From the NCBI RefSeq assembly GCF_014205225.1, contig NZ_JACHNB010000001.1, positions 9,591,501-9,655,500 of the forward strand: a DNA stretch of 64,000 nt. The letters are read 5' to 3'. The notes beneath the pieces were generated by a model. It did not search any database. It worked only from the letters and a program-made list of their open reading frames with translations, and was not told the DNA's origin. Shown piece after piece: positions 62,941 to 64,000 of the stretch (the stretch's first letter is position 1; the number at the start of each line of letters is the position of its first letter). A program made the position numbers and the translations under genes. The DNA is from Actinoplanes octamycinicus. GTDB taxonomy: Bacteria; Actinomycetota; Actinomycetes; Mycobacteriales; Micromonosporaceae.

Positions 62941-64000
62941 CAACTGGCCTCGACCGGGAGCTCGACCGGGAGCTCGTCCGCCGCCGCGTACTCGATGGCG
63001 GCCTTGACCAGGCCGTCGAACAGCGGGTGCGGCCGGGTCGGCCGGCTCTTCAGCTCCGGGTGCGCCTGGGTGGCCACGAAGTACGGGTGCACCTCGCGGT
63101 CCAGCTCGATGAACTCGACCAGCCGGCCGTCCGGGGAGGTGCCGGAGAAGACCAGGCCGGCCTGGGACAGCTTGTCCCGGTAGTCGTTGTTCACCTCGTA
63201 GCGGTGCCGGTGCCGCTCGGAGATCTCCGTCGAGCCATACACCTCGGCGACGATCGAACCGGGCTTCAGCGCGGCCGGGTAGGCGCCCAGGCGCATGGTG
63301 CCGCCCATGTCGCCCTTGCCGGCGACGATGTCCTCCTGGTCGGCCATCGTGGAGATCACCGGGTAGGTGGCGGTCTCGTCGAACTCCAGCGAGTTCGCCC
63401 CGGCCAGGCCGGCCAGGTTGCGCGCCGCGTCGATCGTCATGCACTGCAGGCCGAGGCAGAGGCCGAGGATCGGGATGCCGTTCTCGCGGGCGTACTTCGA
63501 GGTGTTGACCTTGCCCTCGATGCCGCGCACGCCGAAGCCGCCGGGGATGCAGATGCCGTCGACGCCCTTGAGCGCGGTCGCCGCGCCGGCCGGGGTCTCG
63601 CAGCTGTCGCTCGGCACCCAGCGGATCTGGATCTTCACGGTGTTGCCGAAGCCGGCCGCGCGGATCGCCTCGGTGACCGACAGGTAGGCGTCCGGCAGGT
63701 CGACGTACTTGCCGACCAGCGCGATGGTGATCGTGCGCTTCGGGTGGTGCACCCGCTCCAGCAGGTCGTTCCACTGCTGCCAGTTGACGTCCCGGAAGGA
63801 CAGACCCAGACGGCGTACGACGTACGCGTCCAGCCCCTCGTCGTGCAGCACCTTCGGGATGTCGTAGATGCTCGGCGCGTCCGGGCAGGCGATGACCGCC
63901 TCGGCGTCGACGTCGCAGTAGAGCGCCAGCTTGTGCTTCATCTTCTCGGGGATCTCCCGGTCACTGCGGCAGATCAGGGCATCCGGCTGGATACCGATGT
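62940..64000 (-). CDS. pyrG: CTP synthase, C-terminal part (5' end outside the window)
   Basis: The visible 353 codons cover the end of the synthetase domain ([40 protein letters not shown]) and the glutaminase (GATase1) domain with [21 protein letters not shown] (nucleophile Cys) and the [17 protein letters not shown] triad His/Glu. It makes CTP from UTP, ATP and glutamine. The gene continues past the right edge; the short frame starting at Met 63941 is not the true start. It is coupled to NUDIX. Confidence 0.96.
   Translation of the reverse strand, partial: IGIQPDALICRSDREIPEKMKHKLALYCDVDAEAVIACPDAPSIYDIPKVLHDEGLDAYVVRRLGLSFRDVNWQQWNDLLERVHHPKRTITIALVGKYVDLPDAYLSVTEAIRAAGFGNTVKIQIRWVPSDSCETPAGAATALKGVDGICIPGGFGVRGIEGKVNTSKYARENGIPILGLCLGLQCMTIDAARNLAGLAGANSLEFDETATYPVISTMADQEDIVAGKGDMGGTMRLGAYPAALKPGSIVAEVYGSTEISERHRHRYEVNNDYRDKLSQAGLVFSGTSPDGRLVEFIELDREVHPYFVATQAHPELKSRPTRPHPLFDGLVKAAIEYAAADELPVELPVEAS

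Overview
The window is high-GC (about 70-73%) DNA from an actinomycete. Gene content, codon use, the actinobacterial housekeeping block (pyrG, NUDIX, xerD, parA, scpA, scpB, rluB, cmk, der) and families such as Acg-type nitroreductase, DUF5994, LapA-like and CU044_5270-like proteins point to Micromonosporaceae, most like Actinoplanes. This placement is inference from gene content; no database was searched.

Layout. 0-3.1 kb: end of a glyoxalase-fold gene, then cmk-der and a tRNA-Pro(GGG) with a strong terminator. 3.1-9 kb: a general-stress style signalling set (PAS-PP2C phosphatase, MEDS-ATPase anti-sigma-like protein, SigB/SigF-type sigma factor with a matching promoter in front of its own gene, and three small unknown proteins). 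9-12.1 kb: a fatty acid desaturase divergent from a membrane histidine kinase and LuxR-type regulator, recalling the Des thermosensor arrangement. 12.4-14.4 kb: a frameshifted lapA relic, DUF5994 and an Acg-like nitroreductase. 14.6-21.4 kb: secreted GH9-CBM cellulase with a CebR/CelR-type operator, a glycosyltransferase-like membrane protein, a LacI regulator, a ricin-type lectin and a repeat-rich exported protein. 21.6-27.7 kb: nucleotidyltransferase, small kinase, secreted lipase, divergent LysR-MFS pair, SDR. 27.7-31.8 kb: a leftward group of four poorly known cytosolic proteins followed by the PrfH-RtcB2 RNA/ribosome repair pair. 31.9-36.7 kb: acyl-CoA synthetase, Tat-exported phosphatase, hydrolase, an anchored protein.

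36.7-50.2 kb, mostly leftward, is the chromosome-segregation block: ald, xerD (apparent CTG start), parA, a site-2-protease-like protein without HEXXH, scpA, scpB and rluB. It is interrupted by two anchored proteins, two DJ-1/PfpI genes and an ECF sigma factor with its partner. 50.2-62.4 kb is accessory: a barstar-domain protein, an orphan copy of the CebR-type operator, a NAD(P)-binding protein, an HxlR regulator, a quinone oxidoreductase, a gene-free stretch of about 960 bases with a perfect 35-bp tandem repeat and a DnaA-box cluster, an ArsR-like/MFS operon with palindromic operators, two HEAT-repeat paralogues that look leaderless, and an exported aminopeptidase-type hydrolase. The window ends in NUDIX and the 3' part of pyrG.

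The strongest biological leads are the PrfH-RtcB2 pair with its uncharacterised upstream-to-downstream neighbours, the desaturase/two-component module, the duplicated CebR-type operator, the DnaA-box/tandem-repeat intergenic stretch, and the rearrangement that separates cmk-der from rluB.
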